A stretch of DNA of 17,603 nt from positions 1 through 17,603 of the forward strand of contig CAKVCP010000037.1 in the NCBI GenBank assembly GCA_934725735.1, given 5' to 3'. Below the pieces are notes generated by a model. That model did no database searches. It saw only the letters and a list, made by a program, of their open reading frames with translations, and was not told the DNA's origin. The stretch comes from an uncultured Thermoguttaceae bacterium. Lineage in GTDB: Bacteria > Planctomycetota > Planctomycetia > Pirellulales > Thermoguttaceae. The position numbers and the translations under genes are program-made. Positions within the stretch are counted from its first letter, which is position 1. Each line of letters begins with the position of its first letter. Shown piece by piece: positions 1 to 5,735 of this stretch.

Positions 1-239
1 GTCCAGGATCTCGCCGGCGAACTCGCCGCTAACCGACGAACGGTCTCCTCGACGACGATTCGTTCCGCAACGTAAAGAGTCGCAGCGCTCGGCTTCTCCG
101 CAACAGACTCTCGCGCCGCGCGAAAATCACGCGCCAGCGTTTCGCTTAACGCGGCGGGAGTCGACTCCGACGGCTTTTTTTGAAGATCCGCCATAACTTT
201 GCCGACCAGCTCGTCTAGATTCCAGTCCAGTCCGCTCAT
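1..239 (-). CDS. Partial gene of the BMC operon, N-terminal 79 residues, unknown function
   Basis: This reading frame is open from an ATG at 239 to the left edge of the window, so only the N-terminus is visible. Its start codon overlaps the stop of the upstream BMC-P gene in an ATGA arrangement, which implies translational coupling and membership of the microcompartment operon. The N-terminus (LDWNLDELVGKVMADLQ) is predicted to be an amphipathic helix, followed by a Lys/Pro/Ser-rich linker. This is the usual layout of an encapsulation peptide, and similar helices begin the aldehyde dehydrogenase and PduL of this operon. After the linker comes a charged helical stretch ending near the edge with ERIVVEETVRRLA. 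I do not recognise the family from this fragment. PVM loci carry conserved uncharacterised proteins as well as an aldolase and a dehydrogenase, so it may be a cargo protein. Confidence 0.7.
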   Translation of the reverse strand, partial: MSGLDWNLDELVGKVMADLQKKPSESTPAALSETLARDFRAARESVAEKPSAATLYVAERIVVEETVRRLAASSPARSW

Positions 240-523
240 CCTAAATCATCCGCCTTCTTGGCCGAATCAATAATTCCCAAAACGCCCCAACGCGCCGGAG
301 TCAAACGCGTGCCAATGATCTCTAAGCCTGTATATGAACCGTCGCTCGTTATCAACACCAAATCGCCAACGCCCGCTCCGATTTTATCAAAAACGATCGA
401 CGGATCGCCTTCAGGGGTCGTGCCGTCGGTTCCCACAGGCTGAGCAATCAACAACTTCTGTCCTTCGAGGGACTCGTGTTTTACGATGGAAGTCGCGTAA
501 CCAATAATTCGCGCTCGATTCAT
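236..523 (-). CDS. BMC-P shell protein (EutN/CcmL family pentamer)
   Basis: This 95-residue protein belongs to the EutN/CcmL family, whose members form pentamers that cap the vertices of microcompartment shells. The N-terminal strand (MNRARIIGYATSIVKHESL), the LLIAQPVG segment, the acidic GAGVGDLVLIT turn and the C-terminal WGVLGIIDS are characteristic of the family, and the length is normal. It follows the aldehyde dehydrogenase gene by about 120 nt, and its TGA stop overlaps the next gene's ATG. It is the second BMC-P of the operon. PVM-type loci typically encode several different pentamer proteins, so the redundancy is expected. Family confidence is high; the specific role of this paralogue is not known. 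Confidence 0.93.
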   Translation of the reverse strand: MNRARIIGYATSIVKHESLEGQKLLIAQPVGTDGTTPEGDPSIVFDKIGAGVGDLVLITSDGSYTGLEIIGTRLTPARWGVLGIIDSAKKADDLG

Positions 524-591
524 ATAAAAGCCTCATTAAATTCTACGCAACTGAAATCGACCTAGAACTGTTTCCAATTCCAGCCCGAAAG

Positions 592-621
592 GACGCGCGT
601 CTAACGTCGTAAACGCGCGTC
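592..621 (-). promoter_or_regulatory. Intercistronic inverted repeat between aldehyde dehydrogenase and BMC-P genes
   Basis: GACGCGCGT (592-600) and ACGCGCGTC (613-621) form a perfect 9-bp, GC-rich stem with a 12-nt loop in the gap between two operon genes. No T-run follows on the transcribed (minus) strand, so it is not a classical intrinsic terminator. It could be an mRNA-stabilising or processing hairpin, or a leaky terminator. Confidence 0.45.
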
Positions 622-643
622 AAATTTTCTCGCGAACAATCGC

Positions 644-2104
644 TCAATCTTTGCCAAGGATGTGAAGGCTCTCGACCATCGCGCAACGACGACTGCGCGT
701 GAAGGTCAACGGACGCGTAATACCTTCGCCCGTGGGGCCGGCGATCGAATAAGAGCCGTAACCTTCGCCTCCGCCGCCGTTTCCAGCGGTGCTGGGGCCG
801 TTCTTCACGAAGATCGTCGTGTCAAGCAACTTACCCATCTTGGTCATATTCACAACATTGTTGGAGTGAATAATCGCGGTGTGACGGAAGCCGTGTTCCA
901 TTTCGTACGCGCGTTGGATCGCTTCGTCGACGTCCTTGCAGCGCACGAAGGGAAGGAAAGGCATCATTTGTTCGACAGGAACGAACGGGTTTTCATAATC
1001 GGTTTCACCGAAGAGCATTTCAACGTCGTCCGGAACGTCTTTACCGATACCGGCGGCAAGAACGGTCGCGTCTTTACCCAAGAATTCGCGGCTCGGAGCG
1101 TCGTGACGGCGTTCGCCTTCGCCGACTTTGACAATACCCTTCTGCGTCATCGCTGAGGTTTCCGCAGCGTTCAAGCGCACCGCGCCGACGCGTTCCATCG
1201 CGTCCATCATCTTATCGAAGACAGAATTAACGACGAAGACTTCTTTTTCAGCAAGGCAGAGGAGGTTGTTGTCGTACGCGCCGCCAAGGATGATCGAGCG
1301 CGCCGCGCGATCAAGATCCGCCGTTTCATCGACGACGACCGGCGGGTTGCCGGGGCCGGCGACAATCGCGCGCTTAGACTGCGCCATCGCCGCTTTCACG
1401 ACGCCTTCGCCTCCCGTTACGACGAGGAGGTTGATCTTCGGATGCTTGAAGATCACGTCCGCCGTCTGGAGCGTCGGGGTCGGAATAACCGTCATCAGGT
1501 TGTCGATTCCGTATTCGGCGTAAATCGCCTGATTGAAACGACGAACGCCTTCCGTCGCGATCTTAGAAGCGTTCGGATGAGGATTGAAAACGACGGTGTT
1601 GCCAGCCGCGATCATGTTGATCGAGTTGTTGGCGATAGTCGGCAGAGAGTGGGTGCTCGGCGTAATCGCGCCGATGACGCCAAAGGGCGCGTGCTCGATT
1701 ACCGTGAGACCGTAGTCGCCGCTGAAGACTTCAGAGCTAAGGGCCTCGACGCCTTGCGCGTTGTAACCAACGTTCAGAAGTTTGTCAATTTTGTGCTGCA
1801 GACGACCGATTTTGGTTTCTTCAAGCTCTTTCGTTCCCAACTCGACGCTTTGTTCGATGCAGATGCGACGGATTTCGTCGAGCATCTTTTTTCTTTCGGC
1901 AATGGTGCGACGAGAGAGTTGTTCGTACGCTTCGCGGGCGGCCAAAATCGCTTCGTTAGGATCGTCAAAGACGCCGTAACGTCCGGCGTAACTCTTCGGA
2001 GCAACGTCGCCGCCGACCGCGCTCGCGGCGGACGTAGATCCGCCAAGTCGAGACATTACTTCCTGAAGGACGCTGCGCACCAGCGCTTCATTAACTTCCG
2101 CCAT
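644..2104 (-). CDS. CoA-acylating aldehyde dehydrogenase of the microcompartment (PduP/EutE family)
   Basis: The enzyme oxidises an aldehyde to an acyl-CoA using NAD+ and CoA inside the microcompartment. In PVM organelles the likely substrate is lactaldehyde from fucose or rhamnose cleavage. The 486-residue length fits the family. The catalytic cysteine is C283 in YDNNLLCLAEKEV, a PduP/EutE signature, preceded by GPGNPPVVVDETADL and followed near the C-terminus by glycine-rich segments. Residues 3-21 (EVNEALVRSVLQEVMSRLG) are predicted to form an amphipathic helix of encapsulation-peptide type, followed by a Gly/Ser/Ala linker. I chose the ATG at 2104 because AGGAG lies 10 nt upstream and the conserved helix starts there. 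An in-frame ATG 117 nt further upstream would add an Arg/Ser-rich leader unlike the family. The product should feed PduL. Confidence 0.95.
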   Translation of the reverse strand: MAEVNEALVRSVLQEVMSRLGGSTSAASAVGGDVAPKSYAGRYGVFDDPNEAILAAREAYEQLSRRTIAERKKMLDEIRRICIEQSVELGTKELEETKIGRLQHKIDKLLNVGYNAQGVEALSSEVFSGDYGLTVIEHAPFGVIGAITPSTHSLPTIANNSINMIAAGNTVVFNPHPNASKIATEGVRRFNQAIYAEYGIDNLMTVIPTPTLQTADVIFKHPKINLLVVTGGEGVVKAAMAQSKRAIVAGPGNPPVVVDETADLDRAARSIILGGAYDNNLLCLAEKEVFVVNSVFDKMMDAMERVGAVRLNAAETSAMTQKGIVKVGEGERRHDAPSREFLGKDATVLAAGIGKDVPDDVEMLFGETDYENPFVPVEQMMPFLPFVRCKDVDEAIQRAYEMEHGFRHTAIIHSNNVVNMTKMGKLLDTTIFVKNGPSTAGNGGGGEGYGSYSIAGPTGEGITRPLTFTRSRRCAMVESLHILGKD

Positions 2105-2241
2105 TTTATTCTCACTCCTGTGAAAAAACGAACGCGTTGAACGGTCTGATTCGTCCGATCGAGACCCGCCGTGTCTTCGCAACGCGCCCCGTCTTCTACT
2201 ATTACGACCGCTTAACGTCATTTTTTCCGCTGTGTATTCTC

Positions 2242-2271
2242 TTTATATGTAACAAGCTTGCAAGCGTTGAA
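2242..2271 (-). promoter_or_regulatory. Possible internal promoter with palindrome upstream of aldehyde dehydrogenase
   Basis: On the minus strand, TTCAAC (2266-2271) and TATAAA (2242-2247) are separated by 18 nt, a weak sigma70-like pair. A perfect 10-bp palindrome GCTTGCAAGC (2256-2265) fills the spacer next to the -35 and could be an operator. The 171-nt leader before the dehydrogenase ATG is long for an operon-internal gap. The -35 match is poor, so this is tentative. Confidence 0.25.
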
Positions 2272-2275
2272 CGAA

Positions 2276-2581
2276 TCATTCAAGAGGAACGTTCTGTTTC
2301 TCAAGGGTCACGCTGTCGACAATGCCAATGATGGTGCAATCGACGGGGAGCGGTTTAGTTTCGGGAGTCATACGCGCGCTTGAACCTTGAACGACCAGCA
2401 CGAATTCTCCTTCGCCAACCCCAACGACGTCTACGGCGACTAAAGATCTACTCGTCGTCATGAATCGATCGCGCGCTTTAGGTTCAATAACGTACGGTTC
2501 GATCATCATCAACTTCGAACCGCGCATCGACTCCGTTTTTTGCGTAGCCACGACCGAGCCCACAACTTTTGCGATAAACAT
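2276..2581 (-). CDS. BMC-P shell protein (EutN/CcmL family pentamer)
   Basis: This 101-residue protein is a EutN/CcmL-type vertex protein. Family features are the start MFIAKVVGSVVATQK, the central KLMMIEPYVIEP segment (family pattern KLLvVqp), the GVGEGEFVLVVQGSSAR turn and the closing TIIGIVDSVT strand. In family structures the QGSSAR loop lies near the pentamer pore. It sits between the acetate-kinase homologue and the aldehyde dehydrogenase, an order that interleaves shell and enzyme genes. It is clearly a different paralogue from the other BMC-P near the left edge, with more basic and Met-rich central strands. The start at 2581 gives the usual family N-terminus, although no strong Shine-Dalgarno sequence is visible upstream. 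Confidence 0.95.
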   Translation of the reverse strand: MFIAKVVGSVVATQKTESMRGSKLMMIEPYVIEPKARDRFMTTSRSLVAVDVVGVGEGEFVLVVQGSSARMTPETKPLPVDCTIIGIVDSVTLEKQNVPLE

Positions 2582-2596
2582 CCTATAGCCTTCGTA

Positions 2597-2617
2597 AACG
2601 TTTGACGCGCAAGCGTT
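2597..2617 (-). promoter_or_regulatory. Imperfect inverted repeat between ackA homologue and BMC-P genes
   Basis: AACGTTTG (2597-2604) and CAAGCGTT (2610-2617) are inverted with one non-complementary position and a 5-nt centre. On the transcribed strand the odd position is a C/A mismatch, so the RNA hairpin would be weaker than the others in this operon. No U-tract follows. Confidence 0.3.
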
Positions 2618-2659
2618 AAACTATTGTTAAAATCAAAACGCAACTTCTAAAAAAGCGAA

Positions 2660-3847
2660 TTACCGCTTCTCCAGGAGTTCTTTGGTCTGACGACCGACAA
2701 TGATTTCCTCGTTGGTCGGAATAACCCAGACTTGGACGCGACTATTCGGAGAGCTAATCTTCGCTTCGACGCCCATCGTCTTCGCATTCGCCTCGCGATC
2801 GAGAACGATACCAAGCTCTTCGAGTCCTTCGACGACCGTCTCGCGAACGTCCGTTCTAAATTCGCCGATACCGCCGGCGAAGGAGAGAACGTCTGCGCCA
2901 CCGAGTTCCACTAGAGACGCGCCGACGTAACGACGAACGTCGCCGACAAAGACCTCGAGAGCAAGCTTAGCGCGCTCGTTCCCGGCGTCTTGCGCGGCGC
3001 GGATATCGCGAACGTCGCCGCTCACGCCGCTAAGTCCGAGAAGACCGCTCTTGGTCGCGAGAGTTTGCAACAATTCGTCGAAGGAAACGTTCAACTTTTT
3101 CGTTAGATAAGAGCACCAGAACGGATCAAAATCGCCGCAACGGTTATTGTTCAACAAACCCGTCTGAGGACTCCCCCCCATGCTAGAGCAACGGCTCCAT
3201 CCGTCGGCAATCGCGCAAACGGAACTCGAACCGCCCAAGTGGCAACTTATGATGCGCTTATCCTCTCCGAAGAGCTCGCGACAACGAGTGGCGATATACC
3301 GATGACTCGCGCCATGAAAACCGTAACGTCGCACGCCGTATTCCTGCGCCCATTCAAAAGGAACGCCGTAATATCGATTGCGCGTCGGAATATGTTCGTG
3401 GAAGCCGGTTTCGAAAGCCGCGACGAGAGGAATATCGGGAAGGGCTTTGCGCAACATTCTCATCGCGCGAACGTACGGAGGATTATGCGCGGGCAATACG
3501 GCGTTGAATTCCTCCATAGCGACGAGCAACTCTTCCGTAACAGGCTGCACGCCGGAGAAACCTTTGGCAAAAACCGCTTTAAAACCGATACCGGCAATTT
3601 CCTCGACGCTTTTCAAGCACCCCTGTTCAGGATCAGTGAGCTGACGAAGACATTCGCGCACAGCCACGCCATGGTCCGGCGCGGAAACGTTTTCTTCCTT
3701 TTTGAAATCGCCAATAGCGATTTGACAAGGGGAAGAAGCCTCGCCAATTCTTTCAACACGACCTCGCGCCATCAGGCGTTCGTCGTCCATGTCATACAAG
3801 CTGTATTTGAAGCTCGTCGACCCCAGATTAGCAACAAGAATTTTCAT
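2660..3847 (-). CDS. ackA: Divergent acetate/propionate kinase homologue of the BMC operon
   Basis: This 395-residue protein belongs to the acetokinase family, which converts acyl-phosphate plus ADP to acid plus ATP. It is the natural last step after the dehydrogenase and PduL. Retained landmarks are N7, S10, S12 and K14 in NLGSTSFK, H121 in HNP, H178 in YGFHGASH, HLGGSSSVCAI, R236 in NRCGDFDP, SGLLGLSGVSGDVRDI, FAGGIGEF and IPTNEE. Several canonical positions differ. The usual HRVVHGG is FKAVFAKG, putting Lys (K90) where Methanosarcina acetate kinase has Arg91. Asp148 is Glu (E146), and pocket residue Leu122 is Ala (A120). Pocket residues equivalent to V93, F179 and P232 are kept (V92, F177, P227). 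The enlarged pocket suggests a bulkier acyl-phosphate such as lactyl-phosphate, which is an inference. No clear Shine-Dalgarno precedes the ATG. Confidence 0.93.
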   Translation of the reverse strand: MKILVANLGSTSFKYSLYDMDDERLMARGRVERIGEASSPCQIAIGDFKKEENVSAPDHGVAVRECLRQLTDPEQGCLKSVEEIAGIGFKAVFAKGFSGVQPVTEELLVAMEEFNAVLPAHNPPYVRAMRMLRKALPDIPLVAAFETGFHEHIPTRNRYYGVPFEWAQEYGVRRYGFHGASHRYIATRCRELFGEDKRIISCHLGGSSSVCAIADGWSRCSSMGGSPQTGLLNNNRCGDFDPFWCSYLTKKLNVSFDELLQTLATKSGLLGLSGVSGDVRDIRAAQDAGNERAKLALEVFVGDVRRYVGASLVELGGADVLSFAGGIGEFRTDVRETVVEGLEELGIVLDREANAKTMGVEAKISSPNSRVQVWVIPTNEEIIVGRQTKELLEKR

Positions 3848-3907
3848 GATCGCACGGAGTTTTTAAATGAGGAACTAGTCGCGTCGTCGCCCTAGCCAAA
3901 ATCTGGA

Positions 3908-3927
3908 GCGCGTTAGAAGCAACGCGC
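3908..3927 (-). promoter_or_regulatory. Intercistronic hairpin between BMC-H and ackA homologue genes
   Basis: GCGCGTT (3908-3914) and AACGCGC (3921-3927) form a perfect 7-bp stem with a 6-nt loop. On the transcribed minus strand it is followed by TCCAGATTTTGG, not a strong U-tract. It is more likely a stabilising or attenuating hairpin than a full terminator, because the operon continues. Confidence 0.4.
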
Positions 3928-3942
3928 CCGAACGTCGAAAAA

Positions 3943-4212
3943 TCAAGCGGTGAACGCGTCGATGAGTCCGGCGGAGGGACGCGGAATGACGTGAGCGGCT
4001 TTGAGTTCGCCGACAGCTTCCGCAGCAGCGGCGCCAGCGTCGACCGCCGCGCGAACGCTTCCAACGTCGCCGCGAACAACCGTCGTAACCAAACCGCCGC
4101 CGATTTGAATACGCTTAACAATCTCGACGTCAGCCGCTTTCGCCATCGCGTCGGCAGCGCTTACTAGAGCCAGAACGCCTTTCGTTTCGATCAATCCAAT
4201 CGCGTCGTTCAT
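3943..4212 (-). CDS. BMC-H shell protein (PduA/EutM-type hexamer), second copy
   Basis: This 89-residue single BMC-domain protein forms hexagonal tiles of the shell facets. The fold signature is complete: MNDAIGLIETKGVLALVSAADAM, the pore segment IQIGGGLVTTVVRGDVGSV, then AAVDAGAAAAEAVGEL and the closing HVIPRPS. The pore loop reads I37-G38-G39-G40, where PduA has a G-S-G type loop, so the central channel should be lined by backbone and small groups. It lies downstream of the other BMC-H. The 102-nt gap before it holds a possible promoter with a perfect TATAAT, which would allow extra expression of this shell protein. AAAGGG upstream of the ATG serves as ribosome binding site. Confidence 0.97.
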   Translation of the reverse strand: MNDAIGLIETKGVLALVSAADAMAKAADVEIVKRIQIGGGLVTTVVRGDVGSVRAAVDAGAAAAEAVGELKAAHVIPRPSAGLIDAFTA

Positions 4213-4235
4213 TATCTTACCCTTTATGTGTATGT

Positions 4236-4265
4236 ATTATAGCTATGCTAGTATCTTTTCGTAAA
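4236..4265 (-). promoter_or_regulatory. Possible internal promoter for the second BMC-H gene
   Basis: On the minus strand, TTTACG (4260-4265) and a perfect TATAAT (4236-4241) are 18 nt apart. The -10 ends 24 nt before the BMC-H ATG, leaving room for a short leader with AAAGGG. A TAGC-ATA-GCTA inverted repeat abuts the -10. It would supply extra BMC-H transcripts. Confidence 0.42.
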
Positions 4266-4288
4266 CGTTGCGGCAACTCGCCGCGTTT
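4262..4288 (-). promoter_or_regulatory. Hairpin between the two BMC-H genes
   Basis: GCGGC (4270-4274) and GCCGC (4280-4284) pair around a 5-nt loop. A further AAAC/GTTT pairing is possible outside a small bulge. The structure lies just downstream of the first BMC-H stop and touches the putative -35 of the internal promoter. Confidence 0.33.
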
Positions 4289-4314
4289 CGAACTTCGTTG
4301 TTCGTTTTCCTAAA

Positions 4315-4611
4315 TCACTTCGCGGCGGCAATCGCCTTCTTGATCTGAGGAAGAACCTTTTCAACGTCGTTATTCGGACGCGGAATCACCTGAACGCCCG
4401 TGATTTCGCCAATGCGGGACGCGGCGGCAACGCCGGCGTCGGTGGCGGCTTTAACGGCGGCGACGTCCCCAGTCACAAAAACGGTGACGATTCCGCTACC
4501 AGGTTTGTCCCAACCAAGGAACTGAACGTTCGCAGCTTTCATCATCGCGTCCGTCGCTTCGAAAAGGGTAATGAAACCCTTGCCTTCAAGAATACCCAGC
4601 GCTTGCATCAT
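4315..4611 (-). CDS. BMC-H shell protein (PduA/EutM-type hexamer), first copy
   Basis: This 98-residue BMC-H domain protein is a second kind of hexamer tile. It begins MQALGILEGKGFITLFEATDAM and continues through the pore segment W34-DKPGSG-IVTVFVTGDV, ATDAGVAAASRIGEI and VIPRPN. It has an extra Lys/Ala-rich helix at the C-terminus. The pore loop is P37-G38-S39-G40, with K36 and W34 beside it, so its channel chemistry should differ from the IGGG pore of its neighbour. Two adjacent ATG codons (4611 and 4608) could both start it. GGAG lies 6 or 9 nt upstream of them, so the choice is open by one residue. It follows pduL with a 119-nt gap. Confidence 0.97.
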   Translation of the reverse strand: MMQALGILEGKGFITLFEATDAMMKAANVQFLGWDKPGSGIVTVFVTGDVAAVKAATDAGVAAASRIGEITGVQVIPRPNNDVEKVLPQIKKAIAAAK

Positions 4612-4694
4612 TTTGGTCTCCAGGTTAGTTTGAGAAGACGGCTTCAGGATCGCGAAAGCGTTCCTTTCCGCCTATTTAACGTTCTATATTTTCA

Positions 4695-4721
4695 AACGGC
4701 GCAAACCATTAGTACGCCGTT
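4695..4721 (-). promoter_or_regulatory. Hairpin immediately downstream of pduL
   Basis: AACGGCG (4695-4701) and CGCCGTT (4715-4721) form a perfect 7-bp stem with a 13-nt loop, starting 9 nt after the pduL stop. On the transcribed strand it is followed by TGAAAATATAG, with no U-run, so readthrough into the BMC-H genes is expected. Confidence 0.4.
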
Positions 4722-4730
4722 ATTTATACA

Positions 4731-5477
4731 CTATTTAAAAAGCTCGATTTTTGTCGCGCGCTCAAGATCGACGGCGTTTCCTTCGTCCGTATCCAGATGC
4801 ACCTCAAGCTTAATATTCTTTCCAACGCGCACTAAAACGTCTTCAAAGACGACGCTACACACGCCCGAAGTCACGCGCAACTTCATCATATCCTTGTCTT
4901 TCACGCCGTAGAAAGCAGCGTCTTCAGGACTCATATGAACGTGACGAGCCGCGCGAATTACGCCTTTCTTTAATTCGACGACTCCCGCAGGGCCAACTAA
5001 AACGCAACCGGGTGTGTCTTCTAATTTGCCGCTTTCGCGCACGGGGGGATCAATTCCCAAAGAAATCGCGTCGGTGTAGGCTAATTCAACTTGAGACTCT
5101 TTCCGCGTAGGACCGAGAATACGCACGGAAGGCAACATTCTTTTGCGCGGACCGATCAACATAACCGTCTCGTTCGCCGCATAGAAGCCGTCCTGGTAGA
5201 GATCCTTCATCTTGGTAAGCTTCTTTCCCTTACCAAAGAGCGTTTCAACGTCCGCGTCGGTTAAATGGATATGGCGAGCGGAGATACTTACGACAAGTTC
5301 CGACTTTTTAGGAGCCGGTTCCGCCGCTTTAGGCGTCGGCTGAGCGTTTACAGCCGCGACCTTACCGCCGGTAAGAGCGGCGACCACAGCGTCGGCCACT
5401 CCCTCTTTCGATCCGTTTGTCTCTCGCAAAAGTTGTCGAACGATCGCTTCGATCGTCCCTCTACTAACATTGGCCAT
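4731..5477 (-). CDS. pduL: PduL-type phosphate acyltransferase (phosphotransacylase)
   Basis: PduL exchanges CoA for phosphate on an acyl group, regenerating CoA inside the microcompartment and making acyl-phosphate for the kinase. The 248-residue protein has both conserved halves: ISARHIHLT with H69 and H71, and AARHVHMSPEDA with H179 and H181. It also has E131 in VELAYTD and H227 in EVHLDTDEGNA. These match the His/Glu set that binds the two zinc ions in this family. Residues 5-20 (SRGTIEAIVRQLLRET) form a likely encapsulation helix. An Ala/Pro-rich linker (about 37-58) follows, explaining why it is longer than Salmonella PduL (about 210 residues). It is the first visible gene of the operon, about 75 nt downstream of a putative transcription start. 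The start codon has only a weak Shine-Dalgarno sequence. Confidence 0.96.
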   Translation of the reverse strand: MANVSRGTIEAIVRQLLRETNGSKEGVADAVVAALTGGKVAAVNAQPTPKAAEPAPKKSELVVSISARHIHLTDADVETLFGKGKKLTKMKDLYQDGFYAANETVMLIGPRKRMLPSVRILGPTRKESQVELAYTDAISLGIDPPVRESGKLEDTPGCVLVGPAGVVELKKGVIRAARHVHMSPEDAAFYGVKDKDMMKLRVTSGVCSVVFEDVLVRVGKNIKLEVHLDTDEGNAVDLERATKIELFK

Positions 5478-5556
5478 TCTGCAACATCCCAGCTATCTGC
5501 TAAAAGCTCTTCAGAGAGCCGCTATGTCGACGCTCTCCGGTTGTATAACTCTAGTT

Positions 5557-5586
5557 ATTATATCTCTACGCTTTTCATTTAAAAGC
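5557..5586 (-). promoter_or_regulatory. Putative promoter and operator of the BMC operon
   Basis: On the minus strand a perfect TATAAT (5557-5562) lies about 80 nt upstream of the pduL start. No good -35 is present (best is TTTTAA at 5579-5584). Instead a perfect inverted repeat GCTTTT-cattt-AAAAGC (5570-5586) covers the -35/spacer region. A weak -35 overlapped by a palindrome is the usual layout of a regulated promoter, which fits a sugar-induced operon. The regulator is not in the window. Confidence 0.45.
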
Positions 5587-5649
5587 AATATCCTACAAAA
5601 TTTTCACAAAATTAGTCAAGACTCTTCAACCGCGCGTAGAATTCGCTAC

Positions 5650-5678
5650 TTGCCGTATTTTATCCTATCCCTTAAAAT
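5650..5678 (+). promoter_or_regulatory. Putative promoter of the UPF0104 membrane-protein gene
   Basis: TTGCCG (5650-5655) and TAAAAT (5673-5678) are separated by exactly 17 nt, a good sigma70-like arrangement. It directs transcription rightward, about 58 nt before the ATG at 5736, back to back with the BMC operon promoter. Confidence 0.45.
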
Positions 5679-5735
5679 ATCGACTTTAAATTCAACCTTC
5701 CTCAATATCGCAGACTTGCCGTCTCCTACGCTGTC

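Noticed and set aside
1442..2140. Long + strand open frame (232 codons) antisense to the aldehyde dehydrogenase
   Set aside because: It mirrors a well-supported gene. CGN- and GCN-rich codons create long antisense frames; no family similarity is seen.
2105..2221. 39-codon N-terminal extension of the aldehyde dehydrogenase from an upstream in-frame ATG
   Set aside because: The ATG at 2104 has AGGAG at good distance and begins the encapsulation helix; the extension is Arg/Ser-rich low-similarity sequence.
2256..2621. GCAAGCGTTGAAC / GCAAGCGTTAAAC direct repeats flanking a BMC-P gene, considered as mobile-element or recombination scars
   Set aside because: Only 13 bp with one mismatch and no transposase, inverted ends or target duplication; best explained by chance or a shared regulatory motif.
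3239..3895. Open frame of 218 codons antisense to the acetate-kinase homologue
   Set aside because: Entirely opposite a gene with clear family motifs; product has no recognisable features.
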